Assembly: GCA_028023455.1 (NCBI GenBank)
Contig: JAQFVV010012435.1
Span: 554,001 to 618,000 of the forward strand
Source: Epiperipatus broadwayi
Taxonomy: Eukaryota > Onychophora > Udeonychophora > Euonychophora > Peripatidae
Length of the DNA: 64,000 nucleotides
Direction of reading: 5' to 3'
Both the position numbers and the translations under genes were made by a program. This document shows positions 33,091-44,675 of the stretch, one piece after another. Below the pieces are notes generated by a model. It was given only the letters and a program-made list of their open reading frames with translations. It was not told where the DNA came from and did not search any database. How positions within the stretch are numbered: position 1 is the first letter of the stretch; each line of letters opens with the position of its first letter.

Positions 33091-34122
33091 GTTAAGGCAA
33101 TGAAATAGAGGTAATATTAAGCAAATTTGAATATTTTAACATATATTTGATTAAACGGGTTATAATTAGATTTAAAGAAATTAAGCGATTATATTTAGTT
33201 TTTTTTTTTTTTTAAATTTTAATTATTGTATTTTATTAAAATTGAACTTGTACAGTTTAACTCATAACTGAGTCAAGTATTGAAAATTTATGGTTTAACA
33301 CCAAGCTGAGGGGTAAGAAGAAAATAAATCTTGGTTGGTCAATTGAGGTAAAATGTGTTTACTTATCACTTTGCTGCTTAAATGTCAAATGATTCTCTCA
33401 AGTTATAATCGCACGCAAGACATTATAAAATAAATGCTTATTCGTATATGATTGATAATAATTTTATTATAAAATAAGTAATTTATATTCGTAAATAAAA
33501 TATAAACTATATTAATACAAAGCAGTGGGGAAAAAGAAATAATGAAACGAGAACAAAGATATTAAACAAAGATCGGCTGATTCGCAGATGATATCTAAGC
33601 TAAGGTTATTCTTAGCTGATCATTAAGTGATTAAAAGTATTCTAGAAAAAGATCTTATATGGAATGGACTGATGATAAGATCAAAAAAAAATTGTTGAAT
33701 AGTGAAAAGGCAATCTTGAGAAATTTTTTCTTTATAGTTGTCCACTACTAAGTGATGATATTTATAGAGGGATTTGGGTAGATAATGCATCTCTATTTTT
33801 ATAACTTTATTTATGAGAATTAGTTAATTTTGCCTCATGAAGTCAGAACATTGTTACAGTAATGGAATCAAGAAATCAAATGTTTCCAGACTTTGTTCAG
33901 TTGGTCTCTTCTGGTACTTGATGCCGCATGTCTGTCTAAATACCTAGTTTATCTTGTTATCCTATGCCTGGTCATCAAATCACTTTCGGCGTAATTGCAG
34001 CTTTCAATGTTTGCTGGTTTAGCATAGTATTAAAAATAATAGACTTGGGAACTAAGAAAGATTTTCTGATCAAAAATCGATTTGATATCGAATGCCGCAT
34101 TCCGGAAAAACTAACCTTCATA
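33091..34122. other. AT-rich DNA, no recognised gene
   Basis: Only homopolymer runs, for example T15 near 33200. No similarity recognised. Confidence 0.4.
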
Positions 34123-34223
34123 TTTTTTTTTTTAAGTGTCATAGCATCGGCCGGGACGCGAACCCAGAACCCGGGCAACTGCCTGCAAGTGCAAGGCAGT
34201 CGCGCTGACCTCTCGACCACCAA
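34123..34223 (-). mobile_element. tRNA-Gly-like SINE
   Basis: T11, then AAGTGTCATAGCATCGGCCG, GGGACGCGAACCC (B-box complement), ACTGCCTGCAAGTGCAAGGC (anticodon region) and GACCTCTCGACCACCAAT. Frames of about 80-110 codons crossing it on both strands are not genes. Confidence 0.92.
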
Positions 34224-35520
34224 TTTTTTTATTTTATTTGCTGCTATTCGAGTTTTTTACCTATACTGCTTATGTTTTGTTTATAAAGAATTATTTTAAA
34301 TCTAATAAGTCTTATATTTTAAAACTAAATTTTAGATGACTGTTTTTATTTTAATAAAGAAATTTTAAACAGTGCGTGTTTTTAATTTAAATAATGAAAA
34401 AATAATTTCTTTATAGTTTGGCGCTAAGATCGGTTATTTGATTGATGTGTAATAAAATACAGGATGAAATCTTAGACTTTCTCAATTAGAAGTTAATTTT
34501 TTTTTAAAAATTGAACTATATAAGAGTTTTTTGTCATCTTTTTCTTAAACAACAACAGCAACAAAAAGAACTGTGAAATAACAAGTATAAAAACACAAAA
34601 CACCTGGAAAATATCTTTACCAAAGTTATTTAGCTGTCTGTCACACTCTACAAGATCTTAATACAATTGTTTTAAATTATTCTACAACTATATACTCTGA
34701 GTGAGAAAATATCGTACTACTAACGAGAAAGTCATGTGATGTCGTTTTTTCTTAAACTTGTGGCTCCACCTATAGTTTCTAGAAAATCAATTTGATTTTG
34801 TTTTTGTTTGCTAAAAATATATATATTAAATCAAGGGAGAAACTATTGTGCATTTACTTATATGTGATGTGTTATATATAAATAAACTACTGATTCAAGT
34901 GAATGATTTTACTAATATATAAACTGTGGATTAATGCCCATAGGGATGATCCTACCCCTTCCCTATCAATGCTGAGGTTTGCATCGAATTGCAACCTTTT
35001 TGTTTAGTTTTACAACAGCACATCTAAAACACGTTACACTTACTCTTTCGTTAATAATAGCTGGATACCCATTTACTGACAATTACTACAAAGTTTACAG
35101 AGTTAATTATGATCTAGCTATCTGAAAGAAAACTCCTATGCCTGCTTGGAATATGAAAAAAAAAGTTTAAGGTTAACCAGGCCAAATTTGAATTTCAGGT
35201 TGTGGTCAATGCAAGTTCGAAACAATACTGAAAAAGATAAGATAATTGCAATAAACATTTCCTGTGTAAAATACAACTATTGACACAGGGAAATATTCTT
35301 AAAAGGATATTAAAATATTTATAATTAATTAAAAATTTTATGTTTACATAAACCTAACGATTCGATCCTTTTCAAGTTCCGAAAGATCTAATGAGATTTT
35401 TTATGAATTCTTATAAAGCCTTAAATGATCATCATATTAGAGCTAGGAATAATTACATATTGATGTGGTCAAATGCCAGTAATCATCATCAGCATTTTCA
35501 CTCCACAAAGTAGACAATGG
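34224..35520. other. AT-rich DNA, no recognised gene
   Basis: No similarity recognised. A CAACAACAGCAACAA run lies near 34550. Confidence 0.4.
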
Positions 35521-35736
35521 TCATTATATATAAGATGTGATACGTTGGACTATTTTCATCATTTATGAGTGAATGTTGAGTGTATAGAAAATTTTAAACT
35601 TTATTTAAACTTTCCAAATACAAACAACTTGTTAACAATAACACACAAATCTAACAAGTTGTTTGTATTTTCTATACACTCAACATTCACTCATAAATGA
35701 TGGAAATAGTCCAACATATCACATCTTATAATATAC
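35521..35736. repeat. Long, well-conserved palindrome with nested hairpin
   Basis: The left arm (35521-35636) includes GTGATACGTTGGACTATTTT and ATGAGTGAATGTTGAGTGTA. The right arm (35653-35736) is its complement with few differences. The inner hairpin pairs TACAAACAACTTGTTA with TAACAAGTTGTTTGTA. The left arm has an extra piece of about 28 bp. It matches no other family in the window; it is probably a MITE or a foldback. Confidence 0.85.
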
Positions 35737-36740
35737 CATCATTACTAACCTTCAAACAAATGTCATTATATATATTTTTTCAAAATTATATTTAAAAACT
35801 GCATAAAAAAGATTTCAAAATAAAATGTATTTGAATAACTAAGTTTCTAAATACTGTGTGTTTGCGTGTTGTTTCTGTGCTTCAATTTTATATTAGTGTT
35901 GGTTTTAGAAAACTTTAAATCTTTTTTTAAACTAAAGCAGAACTTGCTTAACTCCGTGATATTAATTAGTATTACATAACCTGTATTTTTTTAATGAATT
36001 TAAAAATCAATTTTAAAGTTTTCATGTTTAATGCAGATAACTTCCTAAATACTGAAATCATGCTTCTACGATTATTTTATTCGTGCATAAACTCTGATTT
36101 TACAAATGAACTTTTTCTCCACGGTTATTTAGAGTGAAATAATTTAAAATCAGATTTATATCGAGAAAGAATAATAATTGTAATTTAAAATGAGACAGTG
36201 GATTGTTTACTACGATATTAAAGATTTGGATAATTTCATTAATTGTTAGTGATAATTTATCTTTCGCTTGTCAATAACTACTAGGCATAAAAATATCTAT
36301 AATAAAATAAAAATTATATTTTCATCAAAATTTATTTGCTAAAATTTAGAACAAAAATAAATCATAATTTAAGTTTTATGATTTGAATTATTCATGATTC
36401 AGTTAACAACTTTTTAACTAATAATTGTAATGTTATTGAAAAATGTTGTTGTTGACAAGATTAAATTTATTTATAGATTCAATATTGCAAATATTATTAA
36501 ACTATATATATAGAATTTCAGACTTTGGGGGGACGTAGCTCTAAATTAAGGCGCTAGAATAGTTTGTGTTCAAGAGAGTGGCAACCAATGACAAGCTATA
36601 AACAAAGATGTCCAAGCGGCATAGTTTGGCCCATAGTACTCCATTGCCTAAATTAGTGATTTTCAATCTTTTTTCACTTGCAATATAGCAGCCCATTCCA
36701 TAAATTTTATCCTTCATATTAGCAAAATATTTTAATTTAT
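35737..36740. other. AT-rich DNA, no recognised gene
   Basis: No similarity recognised. A GGGGGG run lies near 36528 (GACTTTGGGGGGACGTAGCT). Confidence 0.4.
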
Positions 36741-36838
36741 ATTATCAACATCATTTTTATCAATCCACTAAAAGATTAAAGCCTCTCCAAGTTTAATCCA
36801 ATTTCCACGAGCCATTGCCTGCTTTCCCAACATCACCC
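36741..36838 (-). mobile_element. RTE-clade LINE, very short 3' fragment
   Basis: ATTTTTATCAATCCACTAAA and CTCCAAGTTTAATCC match the 3' end of the other RTE copies. It is only about 100 bp long. Confidence 0.65.
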
Positions 36839-37330
36839 CAATAATATATATTTTTTTTAAAATGGATATTTTGTAAATAAAAATACGTTTAGCTACAATT
36901 TCCCATTTTTCTTATATAGAGAGATAATTAGAACACCCTGTATATAAAGAAATAGTTGCCAAAAAGTTTATATATATATAAAAAAATGAACCTATTTTTA
37001 AAAAGGAAGTACAGTTGTTAAAAAAGACGTTTGTTTGCATTAAGAAAATAATGGCAAGTTTTTTTTAAAAAAAACAGTTTTATTATTAAATCAAAAATAT
37101 TTATACAGTGGAATAAAATAGATTTCAGCTCACACTACATGACCACGTACATGTGAAAAAGATAAATGATCTCCAATATATACATTTCATGCTAAACTAG
37201 TATTCATCAGTTACAAGATCACCATCTTCATCACATATATACAATCACTGCTCAGATTATATTAAGATGGCAAATCTTCAAACTCTAATAGACAAGCTTC
37301 AATCTTCTCCACTCTTCAACTCTTCAACCA

Positions 37331-37417
37331 TCTTCCATAGCGTAAGCTTGTGGTTAAACACCTGTAGAGGTCCCTACTATCGCATTTTACACGCACAGCC
37401 TCAGTAAATATTACTTA
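37331..37417 (+). repeat. Family C short tRNA-like repeat, copy C2 (nested in family A)
   Basis: Nearly identical to C1 over TTCCATAGCGTAAGCTTGTG and CCTGTAGAGGTCCCTACTAT, then shortened (about 14 bp missing before GCCTCAGTAAATATTACTTA). Its position inside a family A arm shows that family C moved after this A copy formed. Confidence 0.8.
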
Positions 37418-37899
37418 CGTAATCAATGTGCATTTAATAAATTTATAATTACATCCATATCATTGAAAATCTGAGGGTGAGATGCTCAAAGCTCTTGGTT
37501 ATGCCAATATTATTGTTTACCCATATTGATTTTAAGTCACCCTGATCCCTCACTCGTAGGACCTTAATATGTCCATTTAATTATACAGAAAAGGGATAGG
37601 GCAGAATACAGGCTGAATGTGTAATATTTAAATATATGTATATTGTTTATGCTAAACTTAATGTATAATTAAATGGACGTATTAAAATCCTATGTGTTAG
37701 GGGTCAGATTGACTTAAGGTCAACATGGGTATGATGATAATATTGGCATCATCAAGGACTTTGAGCATTTATCCTCATATTTTAATGATATGGATGACTG
37801 AAGAGTTGGAGAGTGGAGAAGATTGAAGCTTGTCCATTAAAGTTTGGAGATTTTCCATCTTAATATAACGTGAGCAGTGATTGTATATATGTGTTAAAG

Positions 37900-37955
37900 A
37901 TGGTGACCTCGATCAACTGATGAGTGCTGGTTAAGCATGAAATATGTATATTGGA
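37900..37955 (+). ncRNA. Type I hammerhead-like motif (family A, copy A6)
   Basis: CTGATGAG (37917-37924), stem II GTGCTG, loop GTT, AAGCAT, GAAA (37939-37942), stem III AT/AT with a four-base loop, triplet ATA, stem I TTGG opposite TCAA (one wobble). The distal part of stem I is poor. The first base of the second stem II strand is A where C is needed, so stem II has one mismatch. Confidence 0.55.
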
Positions 37956-38256
37956 ATTATTTATATTTTTCACATGTATGTGGTCATGTGTATCAATTGT
38001 ATAGGGAGGATTGGATTGCTGTGGTGAGTTTGAAAGTCTGAGTTCAAGTCCATTATAATTACATTTAGTATAAACAATATACACATATTTAAATATAATG
38101 GAATAAAATATAATTTACAATATATATACCTTCAAATTAAATGTATTGTTATTTATCTACCTTTAGAGCAAAATATATTTTGAAATGTCATCAATCTTCA
38201 AAGTTTTCTAATATCTTGAAAATTAGCAAAAATAGTTTTGTATAGAGAGAATGTGT

Positions 38257-38330
38257 CAAGCATTGGTGGCCTAGTGGTTAGCATAGCTGCCTTCCAAGCA
38301 GCTGGCCCGAGTTTGCTTCCTGGTTAACAC
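38257..38330 (+). mobile_element. tRNA-Gly-like SINE, truncated
   Basis: GCATTGGTGGCCTAGTGGTT is the copy closest to a real tRNA-Gly 5' half, and TTCCAAGC gives a TCC-like anticodon loop. The 3' end is cut off soon after the B-box region (GAGTTTGCTTCCTGG), with no poly(A) tail. Confidence 0.82.
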
Positions 38331-39117
38331 ATTTAACATATAGAGAGAAAATTTAACATTAGTGTCATAAATTAGATATTTTAAAGAATCCTGTAGCAGC
38401 AAATTGTAATGTTAAAGTCATCATTGTTTCATTTATATTATCTACTGTAACATAGATCTGAAAAGACCTAAGAAAATATTTACAAAGGAATTTGTTGTTG
38501 TTATTTTTGTTTAAAAGAAATATATGCAAGAAAAATTAAAAATGAATGGTAGTTTTGTATTAAAACTGCATCCATAGATTCTACAAAGATGAATTGAAAC
38601 ATTTTATTGATACATGGTCCAGTCATTAATGTAGATAAGAGACTCAAGATGCAGAGACATTTTATTCACCTATTATGCTTATGACATGGGGTTTGAATTG
38701 AAGCTAAATGAAATTCTTTTTAAGAGATTTTCTGTCCAATATCTGACTCACATTCAACCTGCCTAACCATCTAACATTGTTTAATGAATGAGTATTCAGT
38801 TATTCCTAGTTAGCAGATAAATCAAAGGTAGAAAATCATTCAAAGTCTGGTAAGTACTGCCATCTCCATTGTTCTTCTATAAGAGATTGTTAGAGAGATT
38901 TCTGCAGTGCGATAACTATTTTACATCCTATTTTATTCCTATTACACATATTTTAAAAATTATTTGAAAAATCTTAACTACATGCATATAAACATGTTCA
39001 CTATTTCAATACATCATTTGTTTTCAAGAATATTAAAATAGAATTCTTGGGAATTTTTTAACAAAGTAAAATTTAATTTTTAATGAAATTATAATACAGA
39101 TTTTTTTAAACCATGAA
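38331..39117. other. AT-rich DNA, no recognised gene
   Basis: No similarity recognised. Confidence 0.4.
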
Positions 39118-39605
39118 AACATCACATGATCACTATTTTTATGTGTATCCAATCTGTTAAAACAGTAGAAACACTATATAGTATGCCATCCAGTGCAAAC
39201 CATAGTAATCAATGGATGCTAGGTTAGTGCATTAAAATCTCTATCTAGTGCTATTCAGTATGTGAGCTTCCATCAGTGAGAAGTCTTGAATCTGAGAGCA
39301 CTGCACCTAAATTTTTGGATCTAATGCAATCTTCCAGCAGACTAATTGGGCTAATAGCTTTATTGTTAACTAAAATGGTAAAATATGGCTGCTAGAAAAT
39401 TGCATTAGGTGCAAGGATCTAGGGGCAATGTTCTCAAATCAAAGACTCCTCACTTATGAAAGCCATAATCTAAAAACTAATCTGGGGATATAAGATGAGT
39501 TAAAACTAGATAGGAATTTTGATGCATAAACCTAGCATCATCGATTACTGTGGTTTATTCTAGGTGGCAATACTATATGTAGAGATCTGCAACTGTTTTA
39601 TTTTT
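39118..39605. mobile_element. Family B foldback element, nearly full length
   Basis: The left end ATCACATGATCACTATTTTT and the right-arm end are mirror-related. The left arm (39118-39345, minus sense) and right arm (39370-39605, plus sense) both include the ribozyme region, but with core mutations (CCATCAGTGAG on the left, CACTTATGAAAG and AAAAA on the right). Confidence 0.72.
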
Positions 39606-39777
39606 TACAAAGATAGCAGTATGAGTTAGATCTTTTCATAATCGGAGATTTTATTTAAATATTTTTTAAAGAACTATTAAGGTGGCTGATAAAATCAACA
39701 GGCAAACTATTTTGATGAAGTGATAAATTTCTAGGATTATTAATCAATTATTGCCAACTATATAAAAGCATTAGAAA

Positions 39778-39804
39778 TTAATAATAATAATAATAATAAT
39801 AATA

Positions 39805-39837
<33 letters not shown>
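39778..39837. repeat. (AAT)n-(GAT)n compound microsatellite
   Basis: About nine AAT units pass directly into about ten GAT units. GAT/ATG tails are what RTE copies leave at their 3' ends, but no RTE sequence is attached here. Confidence 0.92.
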
Positions 39838-39962
39838 GGATGATTTATTGTTTGGGAATTCATAAAAAGTTTAGGTGTGGGAAATGATGAGGCTAGTCAC
39901 AATCCATAGATCTTGAGTTCAAAAGTTTGCCATTCTACCCATTATACCCAAACTATGGAGGA
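39838..39962 (-). repeat. Family D tRNA-like repeat
   Basis: GATTTATTGTTTGGGAATTC, ATAAAAAGTTTAGGTGTGGG and GATCTTGAGTTCAAAAGTTT match the other D copies; the minus strand has the A-box-like GGTATAATGGGTAGAATGGC. Confidence 0.6.
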
Positions 39963-40810
39963 TTGAAGTAAATCATGCAGAGTAAATGATAAATTAAAAG
40001 GATACATAAAATAAAAAAATTTTCAGAGTTGCTGGATAAAAAAAAAATAGACATAAGATATAGTAGCTTAAAAAAAGTTCAAAGTTATGGTGATTATAAA
40101 AAACTAAGAGAACAACATCTTTGCATTGGTGATGAGATAATAAATAAAATGATTAGAGAAGATGGGGAAATGTAGCAAAAGTAATATTCATAAGCATATT
40201 TTTATTTAATTTACTGACAAATATGTTGTATATTAATTAAATAAAAATCCCTGTGATAAAGAATATACATTGTAGACAAAAATCAACAATAGCTAACTCT
40301 TGCAAATTAATATAGCTATTTCATGTCCAAGAGAAAAAAAAAATGATAACAATATACTAAATACGAGTTTTGTAATGACGGTACAAATCATTCTACAAAA
40401 TACAAATTTTGAAAATGATAAGATGATAAGATTCTTCATGAGTGTGACCATAATAAAAGTAAAAAATAAGGTGCAATTGTTATAAAAAGAAATATAAAAT
40501 CTACAATCAATTGAAAATCTGCTAATGCTAAAATTTAAAAATTTGGAGATATGACTTGATGATATTTACTTCCACTATATTTGAATTTAAATAACAGTTG
40601 AAGAAGGTTAAGAAATTAACTGAAAGTACTTTTGTGATTTGTTATAATTTTTATAAATATATCATCATTATTATCGTTTTTTATTACAATATTTGTTCCA
40701 TAATGAACACTTTATTTTATTTAAATATATCCATATATATATGTAAATATATGTTTAAAGAGATTTATTTGAACTTCTTTGTAACAATAATTTCAATCTC
40801 TGCGGTCAGT
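39963..40810. other. AT-rich DNA, no recognised gene
   Basis: Open frames of 61-87 codons here are very AT-rich and match nothing I know. Confidence 0.4.
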
Positions 40811-40890
40811 TTCCACACCTTGACAACAGTTAGAAATTGTTGATAGTTATTGATATTGAAATTATCTACATGTTGACTGGTTTTTAATGA
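40811..40890 (+). repeat. Family E short repeat
   Basis: TTCCACACCTTGACAACAGT, TTGTTGATAGTTATTGATAT and ACATGTTGACTGGTTTTTAA match the 14-kb copy. Confidence 0.75.
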
Positions 40891-43529
40891 TATATCCATA
40901 TGTATAATATCTTGATTAATTATTCTGTTGATTTGATATTCTATGCTGTCATGTTCTGCAGAAAATTTTTCTTTTTGAAAGATTTTAATATTTTGTCTAA
41001 CTATAACTCTCTTATATTCTGTCACCAATCATTTATTTCAACTAACTGTAATCAAAATTGTACTTTTTATAATAGCTTTATAATATAAATGTTATCTGCC
41101 TCTCCCACCAAATATATGCTCAAGATAACCAAAAACCATTTTTGCAAATTCTGTTATATGTATTCATTTTATATAGACAATCCAATGAAGATGTGATTAT
41201 ACAATAATAGGTTTTATAATGTCATTTCTAAAAGACTGAAAAACATATTGATTGGTCTTATGTTTTTGCCTTTAATGCGTTTAGAAATTTTACAGAGCAT
41301 TTTTACATGAAATTATTTTAATGACTTTATGCTATATAACATAGAGTCAGATAAAATAAGATCCCTTTATACAATTAATTTAGTTGCATTAGTCATAATA
41401 CTGTAATAAAATACTTGTTTTAACTTGTTAACACCAGCACATGTGAGAGACTAATATGTATTTCCACATCTAAGTTTGCCTTTCTACTTAAAAAGTTAAA
41501 TATTACTAATTTTTTTTTTCATGCTGAAATAAAGTGTTTATGTGTTGGATTCAAAACATTAAATACATTCTATGAGTTTTTGTTTTAACCCATATAAATA
41601 CATTCTATGAGTTTTTGTTTTAACCCATAATGACTACAATCAATATGTGATACTACTAACAATTTTCAGATGTCTTAATTTCCTATTATTTTTTAAGTTT
41701 ATCAAGTGTCTCTTGTGATATCTTTCTAAATATATCTCTATTTTGCAAAAACTCAAATTAGTTTGAATATGAATTTAGTTCACATAGTTTAAATTATATG
41801 CCCCCCTTTTCATATAGATTAATATCTCATAGCACTTTTACTTTAAACAGCTATAAATGTTTTTCATCTTTTTCAAATAACAATTTTTTTCTACTTTTTA
41901 AAAGAAATATAAAAATTATTGTAACTAATGGCAACAATAATAAAAAGCAAATTTATTTCATTATAACAGCTGATTATAAGAAAGCAATCAATTGATTATA
42001 AGAAAGCTGTCAATTAAAACCAGTTGACAAAATAATTTTTATTTCAATTTCTGGCTATATTTTTAATTTTTTATATAAATAATTATAAGTAATGCTTATT
42101 AAATAAATAAGTTTTGAAATAATAATTATATAAAACAAGCACACCCCATAAGAGCAGTATGAGATACCAGTTGTAGTGAAAGTGTTGCAAAACCAGTTGT
42201 AACTGTTTCAGGTTAATTATGTGTGAATAAACAATTATGAATATTTTTCATTTTTAATAATGAGTTGCTTTGCTTGATCTCATTATTTATAAGTTTCATT
42301 CATTTTTTTAATTTTTTATGTTAATGCAAAGCCTTATTAATGTAATCGATTTATTCAAATGTATTTATTCTTAGTATCATGTAATACACAATACATATTT
42401 TTATAGTAGCAGCTAAATAATTTTAACATATATATAAATAAACAATGTTTTCATAGATAACTATTTCATTGTTTTTAACAATTATTAATCTACTGAATGA
42501 TCAAGATATTCTAAAGTTAATATCTAGTTATCCTAGCAATTTCCTCCATATTACTTCAACAATGATCACTATCTCATATCAAAAATAATATCACATTTAT
42601 GTATGTTCTGTTATACATCTTTTGCAACTTTTATGTGAGCAATTTATCTTCAAATGTTTCATCTACAATTATATTTTTCATTCCCAAACTATAGTAGACA
42701 CAATTCTTTCTATTGTATGTATGATATTAATGGGCTTTTTTTATTCACATTCTTCATCTTTCAATCCCTTTTAATTATTTTTAATTTATGTCTCTCCATA
42801 CAAGTATGATTTAAAGTTTCTGTAATATTTTTTTATTATGCGTACAAATACCAGTTACATAAGTAGTCAATGAAAAATATTTATTAAAAGTTTTTAGTAA
42901 CATTTAAATAAATTTATGATATATAATTAAAGTGTAAACAAAAGAAACTTTCTACTCCAGCATATCATATATTGCAATCTTGAATAAATCATTGATTAGC
43001 AGGTGATAAAGGTATTTGGCTTTACCTTTATCATTTGGGATTCAAGTCTGAAAATGTCATTTTCATTGTAAGCTAAAAGCTTTGTAAGAAAAATGAAAAA
43101 TAAAATAACATATATGATTACTATTTGGGAAAGAGAGTTTAAAATAAAATTATTAAATTAATATGCAATAAAGTATCAAAAATATTTTTTATAATAAACA
43201 TCAAAATAATAAAAATATTATATATATATTAACGTAAATAACATTTAATTCAATTGGATTATGCTAGAGACAACAGTTCTGTAGAACATCTAGTATCTAT
43301 AAAATAACATATTTTAAAGTGCCATGATTTATAATTTTTTAAAATCTGCCCTAGGTTATTTTTCTATAATAATTAAATATTGTAAAAATGATTCATATTA
43401 TTTTACACTTTAAAATATGATAAGTATTAAGTTTGCTTTTTCTATAGTAAATGCTTTCTACATTGCATTGGAATATTAGTAAAAGGCTTGCTTTCAGATG
43501 AGTAGCAGTGTTAAAAAAAAGACATACAG
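40891..43529. other. Long AT-rich stretch without recognised genes
   Basis: No coding similarity. The only structure is a 35-bp tandem duplication (41561-41629) and scattered homopolymers. Confidence 0.45.
41561..41629. repeat. Tandem duplication, 35-bp unit x2
   Basis: AAATACATTCTATGAGTTTT starts at 41561 and again at 41596, identical over the whole unit, so it is recent. Confidence 0.95.
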
Positions 43530-43645
43530 TGTTATTGCTTGAGAGTTCAGGAGAAATTTGAGTGCCAGATCGATGAGCACTGGAATCGATCCTAAGTCCT
43601 CTTGATCCCAAGTCAGATTATGCTAAACCATGCTGGGAAGTAGTG
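43530..43645 (-). repeat. Family D tRNA-like repeat, best copy
   Basis: On the minus strand ATGGTTTAGCATAATCTGAC resembles an A-box region and GGATCGATTCC is a good B box about 30 bases later. This supports a tRNA-derived origin for family D. The tail CTCAAATTTCTCCTGAAC is the family's shared 3' part. Confidence 0.65.
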
Positions 43646-43737
43646 GTGTTTTTTATCTATTTTAATATTATGTCAAAATTATTACTGAAAATATAATTGA
43701 CTGGTTTGTTCAAACATCACCAGAAATAGAAACAAAT

Positions 43738-43836
43738 CGTTGTTAGCCGAGAGGTCATCGCAGCTGCCTTGCAAGCAAGTACTTAGTTGCAGACGGTTGT
43801 GGGTTCACCTCCCGGACGATGCTATGATATATGGGG
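43738..43836 (+). mobile_element. tRNA-Gly-like SINE
   Basis: GTTGTTAGCCGAGAGGTCAT, CTGCCTTGCAAGCAAGTACT, B box GGGTTCACCTCCC (one change) and GGACGATGCTATGATATATG; the tail is decayed (GGGGAAGAAAG). Closest to the 15.4-kb and 25.9-kb copies. Confidence 0.88.
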
Positions 43837-44675
43837 AAGAAAGAGTTTATATTAATAAATATTTTAATAATTATCTCCTGTTACAAAAAGTGCAAGTTTT
43901 GATTTAAGTGAAGAATTAAAAAACTGCTTTAAGTTTTTGATTTTGATTATATAAATTGTAAAAATATAAATCCGGTGTAATTTACATACCAACACACAAA
44001 AGTGTAGGTAGAAAATTTTGCTGGAGAAAGCACTAGATTTTTTAGTGCTATATATGGAACATAGTTTAAAATTATTGCTAAGAGAAATAACTTCAACTGT
44101 GTCAACAGCAATGACGTATTCAAAAATGATTCAAAGTGTATACACTATATTTTGGGGATCCATATAAAAATAGACTATATTAAGAAAGCATGTAACAATA
44201 TTAAAATTTTTAGGCAGATCAACACTGGTGATGTTAAAAAGATACTACTAAAGTAATATTGATAAAATTAAACACACACTATAAGATTAAAGCAAAAAAA
44301 AAAAAAAAATAGAAGATTCATTAATAAAAAGCAAATTGAGAGCTTTGTTCTGAAAATGGAACAAATTATTATCTCAAATAAATCATTGTTTGCTATTAAT
44401 AAAATTAACAATAGTTTACTAAATCTTACCAGAAAGAATTGTTTAACCGGCTATTTCTCTTCTATAAAAAATTAATTGGCTTTCTCTTTTAAGAAGGTTT
44501 TTATTTTATTTTCAAATGTTTAGAAACATAGTTTTTACGAAATTAAAAGATGTTTGTAATATGTGATAAAATTTGTATTTTAATATATCATGAAAAAATT
44601 AGAATATGAAAAAAGAACATCTGGATGTTGTCTTAAAAGATAATGAACATTGTGGTATAAATACTTGAAAATGAC
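43837..44675. other. AT-rich DNA, no recognised gene
   Basis: An A14 run lies near 44296. No similarity recognised. Confidence 0.4.

Larger units (their letters stand above)
37112..38090. mobile_element. Family A foldback element, copy A6 (longest), interrupted by family C
   Basis: The left arm begins near 37125 and reaches CTCCACTCTTCAACTCTTCA at 37310, is broken by a family C repeat (37331-37417), and resumes at CCATATCATTGAAAATCTGA. The centre (37555-37680) holds an asymmetric segment (GGATAGGGCAGAATACAGGC) also present in the 45.6-kb and 53.5-kb tandem units. The right arm runs to about 38085. The right-arm ribozyme has CTGATGAG (37917-37924), GAAA (37939-37942), ATA as triplet and TTGG facing TCAA in stem I, so it is near intact. 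Confidence 0.8.

Noticed and set aside
33964-34299. 111-codon frame with SAGTRTQNPGNCLQ
   Set aside because: The central part is the complement of a tRNA-type SINE; the same peptide appears at 25.9 kb and 27.5 kb from other SINE copies.
38257-38330. Functional tRNA-Gly gene
   Set aside because: The 5' half is close to tRNA-Gly, but the T arm is mutated and the acceptor stem does not close. It is a truncated SINE.
41798-41995. 65-codon frame, and similar AT-rich frames at 26.6, 32.4, 40.3-41.1, 49.4-49.8 kb
   Set aside because: Rich in Phe, Ile, Asn and Lys, as random AT-rich DNA gives; no motif or homology.
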